DNA of 41,519 bases from Sandaracinobacteroides sp041909755 (GTDB lineage Bacteria > Pseudomonadota > Alphaproteobacteria > Sphingomonadales > Sphingomonadaceae): NCBI RefSeq assembly GCF_041909755.1, contig NZ_JAYRCW010000010.1:1-41519 (forward strand), in the 5' to 3' direction. The notes beneath the pieces were generated by a model. That model ran no database searches. It worked only from the letters and a program-made list of their open reading frames with translations, and was not told the origin of the DNA. A program made the translations under genes and the position numbers. This document shows, one piece after another, positions 1-7,650 of the stretch (its first letter is position 1; the number at the start of each line of letters is the position of its first letter).

Positions 1-1
1 G

Positions 2-736
2 CGCATGCTCGGCCTGAAGCCGCTCGACCGCCATGATGCAGAGCCGACGGCCGGCGAACGCGGGCAGGTGGTGCATGACATCCTCGAACGCTGGCTCAGC
101 GAAGGCCGCCCCGGCCCGGCGCGGCGGCTGGAGCTGGTGGACGAATTGCTCGCCGGGCTGGGCGAACGCCCCGATCTCGCCGCACTGTGGCGCCCCCGCG
201 TGATCCGCATGGTGGATTGGGTGGTGGAACGGCTGGAAGAGGATGGCGCAGCAGGCTGGACCCCCGCCGCCTGGGAAGCGCAAGGCACGCTCGAATGGCG
301 CGGCGTCACCCTGAAGGGCCGGGCAGACCGCATCGACAGCAACGGCCATGCGCTCCGCATCCTCGATTACAAGACCGGCACGCTCCCCACCATCGGTGAG
401 GTCGAGAGCCTCTACCAGACGCAGCTGGCCCTCCTCGCCGCGATTGCAGCCGGCGGCGGTCTGGGCGTCAGCGGGGATCTGCCGGTCGGGCGTCTCGACT
501 ATCTGAAGCTGTCCGGCGGCATCGATCCGGGCAAGGAACAGCCCGCGCTCGGCAAGAAGGCCGGGTCGGACGCGCTCGAAACCCATCTGTCCGCCGCGTT
601 CGAGGATTTCACCCGGCTGGTCGAAGGCTGGCTGCTGGGCGACCGCCCGTTCCGCGCCAAGCAGCACATGGTCTATGGCCGTCGCTTCCGCGATTTCGAT
701 CATCTGGCCCGCGTCGCGGAATGGCTCGGCCGTTGA
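2..736 (+). CDS. addB: AddB, C-terminal nuclease part (5' end outside window)
   Basis: This is the C-terminal part of the AddB subunit of the AddAB helicase-nuclease, which processes double-strand DNA ends for RecA-dependent repair. The reading frame is already open at base 2, so the first ATG at base 5 is internal. A PD-(D/E)XK nuclease core is visible: a GRADRID motif near bases 317-334 followed by LDYKTG near 362-379, giving the Asp...Asp-x-Lys metal-binding pattern of RecB-family nucleases. The helicase-like N-terminal half lies outside the window. The stop overlaps the start of addA by 16 bases, so the two subunits are probably translationally coupled. The identity is supported by this arrangement and the nuclease motif. 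Confidence 0.9.
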   Translation, partial: RMLGLKPLDRHDAEPTAGERGQVVHDILERWLSEGRPGPARRLELVDELLAGLGERPDLAALWRPRVIRMVDWVVERLEEDGAAGWTPAAWEAQGTLEWRGVTLKGRADRIDSNGHALRILDYKTGTLPTIGEVESLYQTQLALLAAIAAGGGLGVSGDLPVGRLDYLKLSGGIDPGKEQPALGKKAGSDALETHLSAAFEDFTRLVEGWLLGDRPFRAKQHMVYGRRFRDFDHLARVAEWLGR

Positions 737-3700
737 GCGCCGCACCCCCGCCCGACGCGCAGCCACGCACCCCGCCGCAGCGGCTGGCGGCCGATCCGGC
801 CCGGCATGTCTGGGTCGCGGCCTCGGCCGGCACCGGCAAGACCCATGTGCTGACAGACCGCATCCTGCGCCTCATGCTCGACGGCAGCCCGCCAGACCGC
901 ATCCTCGCGCTCACCTTCACCAAGGCAGCCGCCGCCGAAATGCAGAACCGTCTGGTAAAGCGGATGGGCGACTGGCTCGGATACACCGATGCCCGGCTCG
1001 ATGCCGAACTGGCGGCGATGGGCGTCGCACCCTCCGCCCCGCTGCGTGCCCGCGCCCGCGCCCTGTTCGCAGAGGCGCTGGATGTGCCCGGCGGCCTGAA
1101 GGTGCAGACGCTGCACGCCTTCGCGCAAGGCCTGCTCGCGGCCTTCCCGCTGGAGGCGGGCCTCCCGCCCGGCTTCCGCGCCCTGGACGAGCGCGACGCC
1201 CGGCAGCTGCGCCGCCAGGCCCTTTCGGAAGCGATTGCGGACGCGCAGGCGACAGGCGATGCCGCCTATCTCGATGATCTCGCCCAGCTGTCCATCCTGA
1301 AGGGGGAGGGCGGCGTGATGCAGGCGCTGGATGCGATGATCGCCCAGTCCGATTCCCTGCTCCGCTTCACCGACGTCCGGGGCGCGGAAACCGCCGTCCG
1401 GGCCTGGCTCGGCGTCGAGGAAGGCGAACAACCCGGCGACCGCCTGCGCCAGGGCCTGGCCCCCGGCCGGTTCGACGAGGGGAACGCCCGCGCCTTCGCC
1501 GCCGGGATGGCGGCCTGGAACACCCCCACCGGCCATGCATCGGCCGCCACCGTCCAGGCCTGGCTTTCGCAGGACGCCGATGGCCGGGCCGACACATTCG
1601 TCACCCTCTGTGCCCAGGTTCTGAGGCCCGACGGCAGCACCAAGCCGCACGCCACGCCCCTGAAGAAGCAGCCGCAGCTTCGCGCCGTCATCGACGCCCT
1701 CGCAGACCAGCTGCGGGCGCTGCTCGATCACGACCGCCGGCTTGCCACGGCCGAAATCGCCGCCCGCGCGCTGCGCGCGGGCCATCGCGTTGTCGCGCGC
1801 TACGTCCGGCTGAAGCGCGCCGCGCTCGCCATCGATTACGACGACATGATCGCCCGCACCGTCGATCTCCTGGGGCCGACGGGCATGCCGTCCTATGTCG
1901 GCTGGAAGCTCGACAGCCGCTTCGATCATGTGCTCGTCGATGAAGCGCAGGACACCAACGACCGGCAGTGGGCGATCATCGGCCGGCTGGTAGAGGATTA
2001 TTTCGACAGCAGCGCAGGCCGCCAACGCACCCTGTTCGTCGTGGGTGATCACAAGCAGGCGATCTACGGCTTCCAGGGCACCCGTCCGGAGGTGTTCGAA
2101 GGCTGGCGCAAGTCGCTGTCGCCCGTGGCCGCCGCTGCCGGGCGCCCCATCGAAGGGGTCGATCTCGATCTCAGCTTCCGCTCCGGCCCGGCCGTGCTGG
2201 ATGTGGTGAACGGCTTCCTTGCCCGCGAAGGGCCGGCCGCCCTCGGCATGGAACAGTCTCCCCCGCCGCATGTCCCGCACCGCGCCGATGCGCCGGGCGA
2301 AGTGGTGCTGTGGCCCGCGATCACGCCAGAGGGCGACGAAGAGGATGCCGCCGCCGGCCCGGACGAGGGCGACACACCCGAAGACGGCGCCGAAGCCGCC
2401 GACCGGGCGATGGCGAAATGGCTTGCCGACCGGATCGCCGGCTGGCTGAAGCCGGATGGCGCCGAAAGGCTTTGGCTGCCCGCGAAGGGCCGCTGGGCGC
2501 TGGCGGGCGATGTGCTGATCCTGCTCAGGAAGCGCAGCTGGCTGATGGGCGCCCTCGTCGCAGAGCTGCACGAGCGGCAGGTGCCCGTGGCCGGGGTGGA
2601 CCGGCTGCTGCTGACGGAACCGCTGGCCGTCCTCGATTGCCTTGCGGTGATGCGCTTCGCCGTCCAGCCAGAGGATGATCTGACGCTCGCAACGCTTCTT
2701 GTCTCGCCCTTCCTGGGCTGGTCGCACGAGGAGGTGCGGGCGCTGGGCGGCGGGCGGCCCGGCCTCTGGGCCGCGCTCGGCCGGGTGTCGTCCGGCGGCG
2801 GGCGCGCGGCAGAGGCGCGGGACTGGCTCGGTGCGGTGCTGGCGATGGCGGACATGGCCGGCCCGGCGCGCTTTCTCGATCTGCTGCTGTCCGGTCAGCT
2901 TGGCGGGCGTCGCCGCCTCGTCGCCCGGCTGGGCGCGCAGGCGAATGACCCGATCGACGAGCTGCTCCAGCAGGCGCTCGCCTATGAACAGGCGAACCCG
3001 CCCGCGCTCGCGGGCTTCCTCGCCTGGATCGAGGCCGAGGGCTCCGATGTGAAGCGCGATGCAGAGGCCGCGGCGGATCAGGTCCGGCTGATGACGATCC
3101 ACGGCTCCAAGGGGCTGGAAGCGCCCGTCGTGGTGCTGGCGGATGCCGCCCACCAGCGCCGCCGCCGGAACGACGGCCATGTCCGCATCGGTCACCACGG
3201 GCTCAGCCTGCCGCTGTTCCACCCGAAGAAGCAGGACAGCCCGGCCGCCGTCGTCGCCGCGCTCGATGCGATCGAAGTGCGCGAGCAGCAGGAGGATCTT
3301 CGCCTGCTCTATGTGGGCCTCACGCGGGCGGCGGATCATCTGTTCATCGGCGGCGCGGTCAGCGGCAAGCATCTGGACAAGATCGCGGATGGCTCGCGCG
3401 ATTGCTGGCACGTCCGGCTCGCCCCCGTGCTGGAATCGCTGCCCGGCGTGGAGCGGATCGAAACCGCCCATGGCGGGATGCTGCGCCATCGCGCCGGCCG
3501 CTGGGTGCCGCCGGTGGCGGGCGGTGGGTCGCTGTCACCCGATCCGGCGCAGCAAAAGCTTCACGACGTGCTGACCAGCGCTGCCCCGCCGCCGCCGCGT
3601 CCGTCGCGCCCGGTCACGCCGTCCGGCCTCCCCGAGCCGCCACCCGAAGGCCCGGCGGCAGAGGCGATGCGCGCCGCCGCGCAGCGCGGCAGCTGGATCC

Positions 3701-4164
3701 ACAGCCTGTTCGAACGGCTGCCCGCCGTTCCGCCCGACGCGCGCGAGGCGCAGGCGCTCGCCTGGCTCGGGCGGCAGGGCGCGGGCGCGCAGGCATCCGC
3801 CATCGCGGCGCAGGTGCTGGCGGTGATGGCGGATCCCGCGCACGAGGCCCTGTTCGGCCCGCAATCGCTGGCGGAAGCTCCCGTCGCCGGGCTGGTGGAG
3901 GGGCAGGCCATCGCGGGCATCGTGGACAGGCTGCTGGTGGAATCGGATCGTGTGCTGGTCGTCGATTTCAAGACCGGCCTGTCCGTGCCTGGCAGTTTCG
4001 CCGCCGCCTCCGTCGCGCACCGGCGGCAGATGGCGGCCTATCGTGCCGTGCTGGCGCAGGCCTTCCCCGGCCGGCGCGTCGATGTGGCGCTGCTCTACAC
4101 CTCAGGCCCCAAGTTCCTCTTGGGCACGGCCAAGGATATGGAGGGGCTGTTGCCGCTTGATTGA
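721..4164 (+). CDS. addA: AddA, UvrD-type helicase with C-terminal nuclease
   Basis: AddA is the ATP-driven 3'-5' helicase and nuclease subunit of AddAB, the alphaproteobacterial counterpart of RecBCD. The 1147-residue protein shows superfamily 1 helicase motifs in order: Walker A ASAGTGKT at residues 34-41, DEAQD at 407-411 (Walker B), HGSKGLE near 794 and YVGLTRA near 864. The C-terminal RecB-like nuclease domain has Asp1069 and the DFK triplet at 1082-1084. Residues 540-565 are acidic and of low complexity, a likely linker. The ATG at 721 lies inside the end of addB. The length and the domain order fit full-length AddA. It is probably co-transcribed with addB, and trxA follows after 42 bases. 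Confidence 0.96.
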   Translation: MARPLSAAPPPDAQPRTPPQRLAADPARHVWVAASAGTGKTHVLTDRILRLMLDGSPPDRILALTFTKAAAAEMQNRLVKRMGDWLGYTDARLDAELAAMGVAPSAPLRARARALFAEALDVPGGLKVQTLHAFAQGLLAAFPLEAGLPPGFRALDERDARQLRRQALSEAIADAQATGDAAYLDDLAQLSILKGEGGVMQALDAMIAQSDSLLRFTDVRGAETAVRAWLGVEEGEQPGDRLRQGLAPGRFDEGNARAFAAGMAAWNTPTGHASAATVQAWLSQDADGRADTFVTLCAQVLRPDGSTKPHATPLKKQPQLRAVIDALADQLRALLDHDRRLATAEIAARALRAGHRVVARYVRLKRAALAIDYDDMIARTVDLLGPTGMPSYVGWKLDSRFDHVLVDEAQDTNDRQWAIIGRLVEDYFDSSAGRQRTLFVVGDHKQAIYGFQGTRPEVFEGWRKSLSPVAAAAGRPIEGVDLDLSFRSGPAVLDVVNGFLAREGPAALGMEQSPPPHVPHRADAPGEVVLWPAITPEGDEEDAAAGPDEGDTPEDGAEAADRAMAKWLADRIAGWLKPDGAERLWLPAKGRWALAGDVLILLRKRSWLMGALVAELHERQVPVAGVDRLLLTEPLAVLDCLAVMRFAVQPEDDLTLATLLVSPFLGWSHEEVRALGGGRPGLWAALGRVSSGGGRAAEARDWLGAVLAMADMAGPARFLDLLLSGQLGGRRRLVARLGAQANDPIDELLQQALAYEQANPPALAGFLAWIEAEGSDVKRDAEAAADQVRLMTIHGSKGLEAPVVVLADAAHQRRRRNDGHVRIGHHGLSLPLFHPKKQDSPAAVVAALDAIEVREQQEDLRLLYVGLTRAADHLFIGGAVSGKHLDKIADGSRDCWHVRLAPVLESLPGVERIETAHGGMLRHRAGRWVPPVAGGGSLSPDPAQQKLHDVLTSAAPPPPRPSRPVTPSGLPEPPPEGPAAEAMRAAAQRGSWIHSLFERLPAVPPDAREAQALAWLGRQGAGAQASAIAAQVLAVMADPAHEALFGPQSLAEAPVAGLVEGQAIAGIVDRLLVESDRVLVVDFKTGLSVPGSFAAASVAHRRQMAAYRAVLAQAFPGRRVDVALLYTSGPKFLLGTAKDMEGLLPLD

Positions 4165-4206
4165 AGGCGCGGCTCGGCTATCTCGGATGCAAAGGAGACT
4201 GTGCCG

Positions 4207-4527
4207 ATGGCGACCGTGAAGGTGACAGACGCCTCGTTCGAGGACGAAGTGCTGAAAAGCGAAACCCCCGTGCTGGTGGATTTCTGGGCGGAATGGTGCG
4301 GCCCCTGCCGCATGATCGGCCCCGCGCTGGAGGAAATCTCCGACGAACTGGATGGCCGCGTGAAGGTGGTGAAGGTGAACATCGACGACGAACCCGAATG
4401 GGCGTCGAAATACAATGTCCGCTCGATCCCCACGCTGCTGGTGTTCAAGGGCGGCGAAAAGGTCGCCGAACAGCTGGGCGCTGCGCCCAAGTCGGCGCTG
4501 AAGGGCTGGATCGAAGGCAGCCTCTGA
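4207..4527 (+). CDS. trxA: Thioredoxin
   Basis: Thioredoxin is the small cytoplasmic dithiol reductant that donates electrons to ribonucleotide reductase, methionine sulfoxide reductase and other enzymes. The 106-residue protein has the canonical WCGPC active site with Cys31 and Cys34, and the cis-proline stretch SIPTLLVF. A GTG at 4201 would add two residues, but AAGGAG at 4192-4197 is nine bases from the ATG at 4207 and only three from the GTG, so the ATG is chosen. It sits just downstream of addA, an order often seen in sphingomonads, and probably shares its transcript. It is convergent with the GST-like gene, with no clear terminator in the 24 bases between them. Confidence 0.96.
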   Translation: MATVKVTDASFEDEVLKSETPVLVDFWAEWCGPCRMIGPALEEISDELDGRVKVVKVNIDDEPEWASKYNVRSIPTLLVFKGGEKVAEQLGAAPKSALKGWIEGSL

Positions 4528-4551
4528 ACCGGCCTTTGGGCTGAATCCCCG

Positions 4552-5463
4552 TCAGGCGGGGCGGATGATCTGCCCCAGCCTCGGGAAATGCACCGCGACC
4601 GCCCCGGTTTCGGGGTGGTCGCGCAGCAGCGTGATGCGCCGGTCCGTCAGCACCGCCAGCCGGCCCGCCGTCGGCGCGTCGTTGCTGCCTTCCTGCGACA
4701 CCAGCACCTCCTGCCCCGCCTCGAACCCGGAACCCGGCGAAACGACGCCGCGCACCGTGGGCTCCGCCGCGCGCGCAACGGCGATGGCACCTTCCGCGTC
4801 CATCGGCACCGGCCGCCCGTGGCCGATGTCCGCCACCCGCTGCGCCCAGGCGCCCAGGTGCGGCCGGTCTGCCACGATGGGGGAAAGATCCCCGCCGAAG
4901 CGCGCCTTCTGGAACCACAGCAGCTGATAGTGCGCCAGGTCTCCATGGCCGGGGGCGTCCCCGCCCAAAAAGGCGCGCCCGTCCGACAAGGCCATGTCCA
5001 GGTTCGCCAGATGCGCTTCGAACTGGGCGGCCAGGTGCGGGGCCATCGCCCGGAAGGCGGCCGGCTTCATTCCGAAACGGGCCTCCCGGTCGGCCCAGAA
5101 TTCCTCCATCCCCTCTGTCGGCAGCGCGCCCATCGCGGCCCCCACCGCCCAGAAGAACACCGGCCCCTGCGCCAGCTGCGCCAGCAGCCGGTGGCCCTGC
5201 CCGGCGGGCGCCGGAAACAGCGTGGGGTCGGGGTGCAGCGTTTCCAGCGCGTCGATCGCGGCGGCCGTGTCGCAGAAGATGTCGGCCCCGTTCTGCAGCA
5301 CCGGCACCCGCACATAGCCCCCCGTCAGCACCGCCAGCCGCGGCTTCGGGCAGATCACGGGCGGCTCGACAGAGCCATAGCCAAGGCCCTTCAGGCCCAT
5401 CGCAAGCCGCAGCACCTCGGCCCAGGGCGACGTCGGATAATGATGCAGGATCAGGCTGGTCAT
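4552..5463 (-). CDS. GST-like protein with a C-terminal beta-rich extension
   Basis: The N-terminal region (LILHHYPTSPWAEVLRLAM) matches the thioredoxin-fold start of glutathione S-transferases, with Ser/Pro near the usual active-site position. A helical GST C-domain follows to about residue 220. About 65 more residues are unusual for a GST: a Gly/Val-rich stretch (GQEVLVSQEG, then LAVLTDRRITLLR) that looks like a small beta domain. The substrate cannot be read from the sequence. The start is uncertain: ATGs at 5475, 5472 and 5463 are in frame, and I chose 5463 because it places the methionine just before the first strand. It lies 49 bases downstream of argJ on the same strand, so the two may be co-transcribed. 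Confidence 0.75.
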   Translation of the reverse strand: MTSLILHHYPTSPWAEVLRLAMGLKGLGYGSVEPPVICPKPRLAVLTGGYVRVPVLQNGADIFCDTAAAIDALETLHPDPTLFPAPAGQGHRLLAQLAQGPVFFWAVGAAMGALPTEGMEEFWADREARFGMKPAAFRAMAPHLAAQFEAHLANLDMALSDGRAFLGGDAPGHGDLAHYQLLWFQKARFGGDLSPIVADRPHLGAWAQRVADIGHGRPVPMDAEGAIAVARAAEPTVRGVVSPGSGFEAGQEVLVSQEGSNDAPTAGRLAVLTDRRITLLRDHPETGAVAVHFPRLGQIIRPA

Positions 5464-5512
5464 GGCGTCCATCATGCCCTTCGCTGGGGGCGGCGATCAG
5501 CTGCCGGAAGGG

Positions 5513-6736
5513 TCAGCTGCGATAATCCGCGTTGATCGAAATGTAGCCGTGGGTCAGGTCCGAGGTCCACACCGTCGCGCGGCCGTCGCCGATCCCCAGG
5601 TTCACCGCGATGTCGATGTCCTGCCCCTGCAGATGGGCGGCCACCGGCGCCTCGTCATAGCCCGGCACCACCATCCCGTTCGCGGCCACTTCCACGCCGC
5701 CAAAGCGGATGGAGAGGCGGTCGCGCTCCGCCGGCTCCCCGGCCTTGCCCACCGCCATCACCACCCGGCCCCAGTTGGCGTCGCCGCCCGCGATCGCCGT
5801 CTTCACCAGCGGCGAGTTCGCGATGCTCAGGCCGATCCTGTGCGCGCTGTCGTCCGAAACCGCGCCCGTAACGCGGATCTCCACGAACCGCGTCGCCCCT
5901 TCGCCGTCGCGCACCACCAGCTGCGCCAGCTCGCGGCACAGGTCGTGGAGGGCGGCGGCGAAGGCATCCGCGCCCGGCGCATCCGCGCTCTCCAGCAGGG
6001 GATGCCCCGCCCTGCCGGTCGCAAACGCCAGCACCGTGTCAGAGGTGGAGGTGTCGCCGTCGACGGTGATGCAGGAAAAGCTGCGCCGGTTCGCCGCCTC
6101 CAGCATCGTCTGAAGCAACGGCGCGGCAACGGCCGCATCCGTCACGATGAAGCCCAGCATGGTCGCCATGTCCGGCGCGATCATGCCTGATCCCTTGATG
6201 AAGCCCACCAGCGTCACCTTCACGCCCCCCACCATCGCCTCGCGGACGGCGGCCTTGGGAAAGGTGTCGGTGGTGCCGATGGCGGTCGTCACGTCCAGCC
6301 AGCCGGCGGTGCCCAGCGCGGCAAAGGCGGCGTGCACGCCTGCCACCGCCTTCTCCACGGGCAGCGGCACGCCGATCACCCCGGTGGAGGCCGCGAACAC
6401 CTCCGCCGGCTCGCAGCCCAGCAGGTTCGCGGCTTCGGCAACCTGCCGCGCGCAGGCCTCGGCCCCCTTCGCACCCGTGAAGGCGTTGGAATTGCCCGCA
6501 TTCACCACCAGCCCGCGCGCCGCGCCCCAGGTCAGGTGGCGGCGGCACAGCTCCACCTCGGGCGACGGGCATTTCGATCGCGTCGTCACCCCGGCCACGC
6601 TGGTACCCGCATCAAAGGCCAGCAGCGTCACATCCGGCCGCGTCCAGGGCTTGTACCCGGCCGTCGCCACGCCACGGCGCACGCCGGCGATTTCGGGAAG
6701 CTCGGGAAAGGGCGTGGCAAGCGGTGAAATGGTCAT
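5513..6736 (-). CDS. argJ: Bifunctional glutamate N-acetyltransferase ArgJ
   Basis: ArgJ transfers the acetyl group from N-acetylornithine to glutamate, recycling it in arginine biosynthesis; bifunctional forms also use acetyl-CoA. The 407-residue protein has the self-cleavage site at Ala191-Thr192 within KGSGMIAPDMATML, where the threonine becomes the N-terminal nucleophile of the beta chain. The oxyanion-hole region STGVIG lies at 117-122. Length and the invariant motifs match the family throughout. Whether this copy is mono- or bifunctional cannot be decided by eye. The upstream 132 bases are shared with the divergent PEP-CTERM gene and presumably hold both promoters, although I see no clear consensus boxes there. 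Confidence 0.95.
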   Translation of the reverse strand: MTISPLATPFPELPEIAGVRRGVATAGYKPWTRPDVTLLAFDAGTSVAGVTTRSKCPSPEVELCRRHLTWGAARGLVVNAGNSNAFTGAKGAEACARQVAEAANLLGCEPAEVFAASTGVIGVPLPVEKAVAGVHAAFAALGTAGWLDVTTAIGTTDTFPKAAVREAMVGGVKVTLVGFIKGSGMIAPDMATMLGFIVTDAAVAAPLLQTMLEAANRRSFSCITVDGDTSTSDTVLAFATGRAGHPLLESADAPGADAFAAALHDLCRELAQLVVRDGEGATRFVEIRVTGAVSDDSAHRIGLSIANSPLVKTAIAGGDANWGRVVMAVGKAGEPAERDRLSIRFGGVEVAANGMVVPGYDEAPVAAHLQGQDIDIAVNLGIGDGRATVWTSDLTHGYISINADYRS

Positions 6737-6868
6737 GGCCTGCGCTTAGCGGCCCCGCGCCCCGCGCGCGAGTCCCGCCGCGCGCGCCGTCACGAAAGTT
6801 CCCGAAAACGGTCACCTGTCCGCAACCGCCGCCCGCCATCAGGCCCCCACCTCAACAGGGAGATTTCC

Positions 6869-7471
6869 ATGCGCCTGATGTTCACCGCCCTCCTTCTCGC
6901 CGCCACCCCGGCCGTCGCCGCCCCGGCCGTGATCCAGCCCGCCGCGGTCGCCGCCAGCTCCACCTTCTGGACGTACAACGCCCAGAACCTCATCAACGGT
7001 TCCGGCCTGTCCGGCGGCCTGCACGATGGCAACTACAATAACCACTGGATGACAGAAACGACCGGCGAGCCCGCCTGGCTCGTCTTCGATCTGGGCAAGG
7101 TCACCCGCCTCGCCGACATCCGCATCTGGACCTACAATGTCGATTTCGGCATGGGCTACAGCCTCGTGCGAGGCGCGAAGGACTTCACGGTTTCGCTCTC
7201 CACCGACGGCGTCACATTCGCCCCCGCCACCCAGGGCACGCTGGCCAAGGGCACCGGCCTTCCGCTGCCCGCGCAGGTCTATGCCCTGTCCGGCGATGCC
7301 CGCTATGTCCGCCTCGATCTCCTCAACAACCATGGCGACCAGTGGCAGTGGACCGGGCTTGGCGAGGTCCGGATCGGCGCCGTGCCCGAAGCCGCCACCT
7401 GGGCGATGATGATCATGGGCTTCGGCCTCGTCGGCACAGCCATGCGCCGCCGCCGCCAGATGGCGGCCTGA
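6869..7471 (+). CDS. Secreted discoidin-like protein with PEPxxWA-type C-terminal sorting signal
   Basis: The 200-residue protein has an N-terminal signal peptide (about residues 1-18, ending near AVAA). Its body resembles the F5/8 type C (discoidin) jelly-roll fold: WLVFDLGKVTRLADIRIW around 70-87 and YVRLDLLNN around 146-154, features typical of carbohydrate- or surface-binding modules. The tail has PEAATWA at 173-179, then a hydrophobic stretch MMIMGFGLVG and an RRRR cluster at 193-196. This is the PEPxxWA-CTERM pattern of sphingomonads, recognised by an exosortase and linked to exopolysaccharide. The third position is Ala rather than Pro. A likely RBS, GGGAGA, precedes the ATG. The binding partner is unknown. 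Confidence 0.85.
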   Translation: MRLMFTALLLAATPAVAAPAVIQPAAVAASSTFWTYNAQNLINGSGLSGGLHDGNYNNHWMTETTGEPAWLVFDLGKVTRLADIRIWTYNVDFGMGYSLVRGAKDFTVSLSTDGVTFAPATQGTLAKGTGLPLPAQVYALSGDARYVRLDLLNNHGDQWQWTGLGEVRIGAVPEAATWAMMIMGFGLVGTAMRRRRQMAA

Positions 7472-7494
7472 TCGCAGGGCCCATTGCGGCGATC

Positions 7495-7533
7495 AGAGGG
7501 CGGGTCTGCCATGCCGGCAGGCCCGCCTCTTTC
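7495..7533 (+). terminator. Rho-independent terminator after the PEP-CTERM gene
   Basis: Arms 7495-7510 and 7516-7530 pair over about 15 bases, with one G bulge and one G-U pair, around a five-base loop. A short T-rich run (CTCTTTC) follows. It lies 23 bases after the stop codon and separates this gene from secA. Confidence 0.75.
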
Positions 7534-7650
7534 ATGGCCGACACACGAAAGGCGACCCCGCGCAATTGACGCTCACCGGGCCCATACCTATTTGGCGCAG
7601 CAACAGGCAGCGGCCACAGGCCGTCTGCGCCCCATATGTGAAGGCATTCC

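Noticed and set aside
700..3489. 929-codon open frame on the minus strand opposite addA
   Set aside because: No recognisable similarity; long antisense frames are expected in GC-rich coding DNA, and addA motifs are clear on the plus strand.
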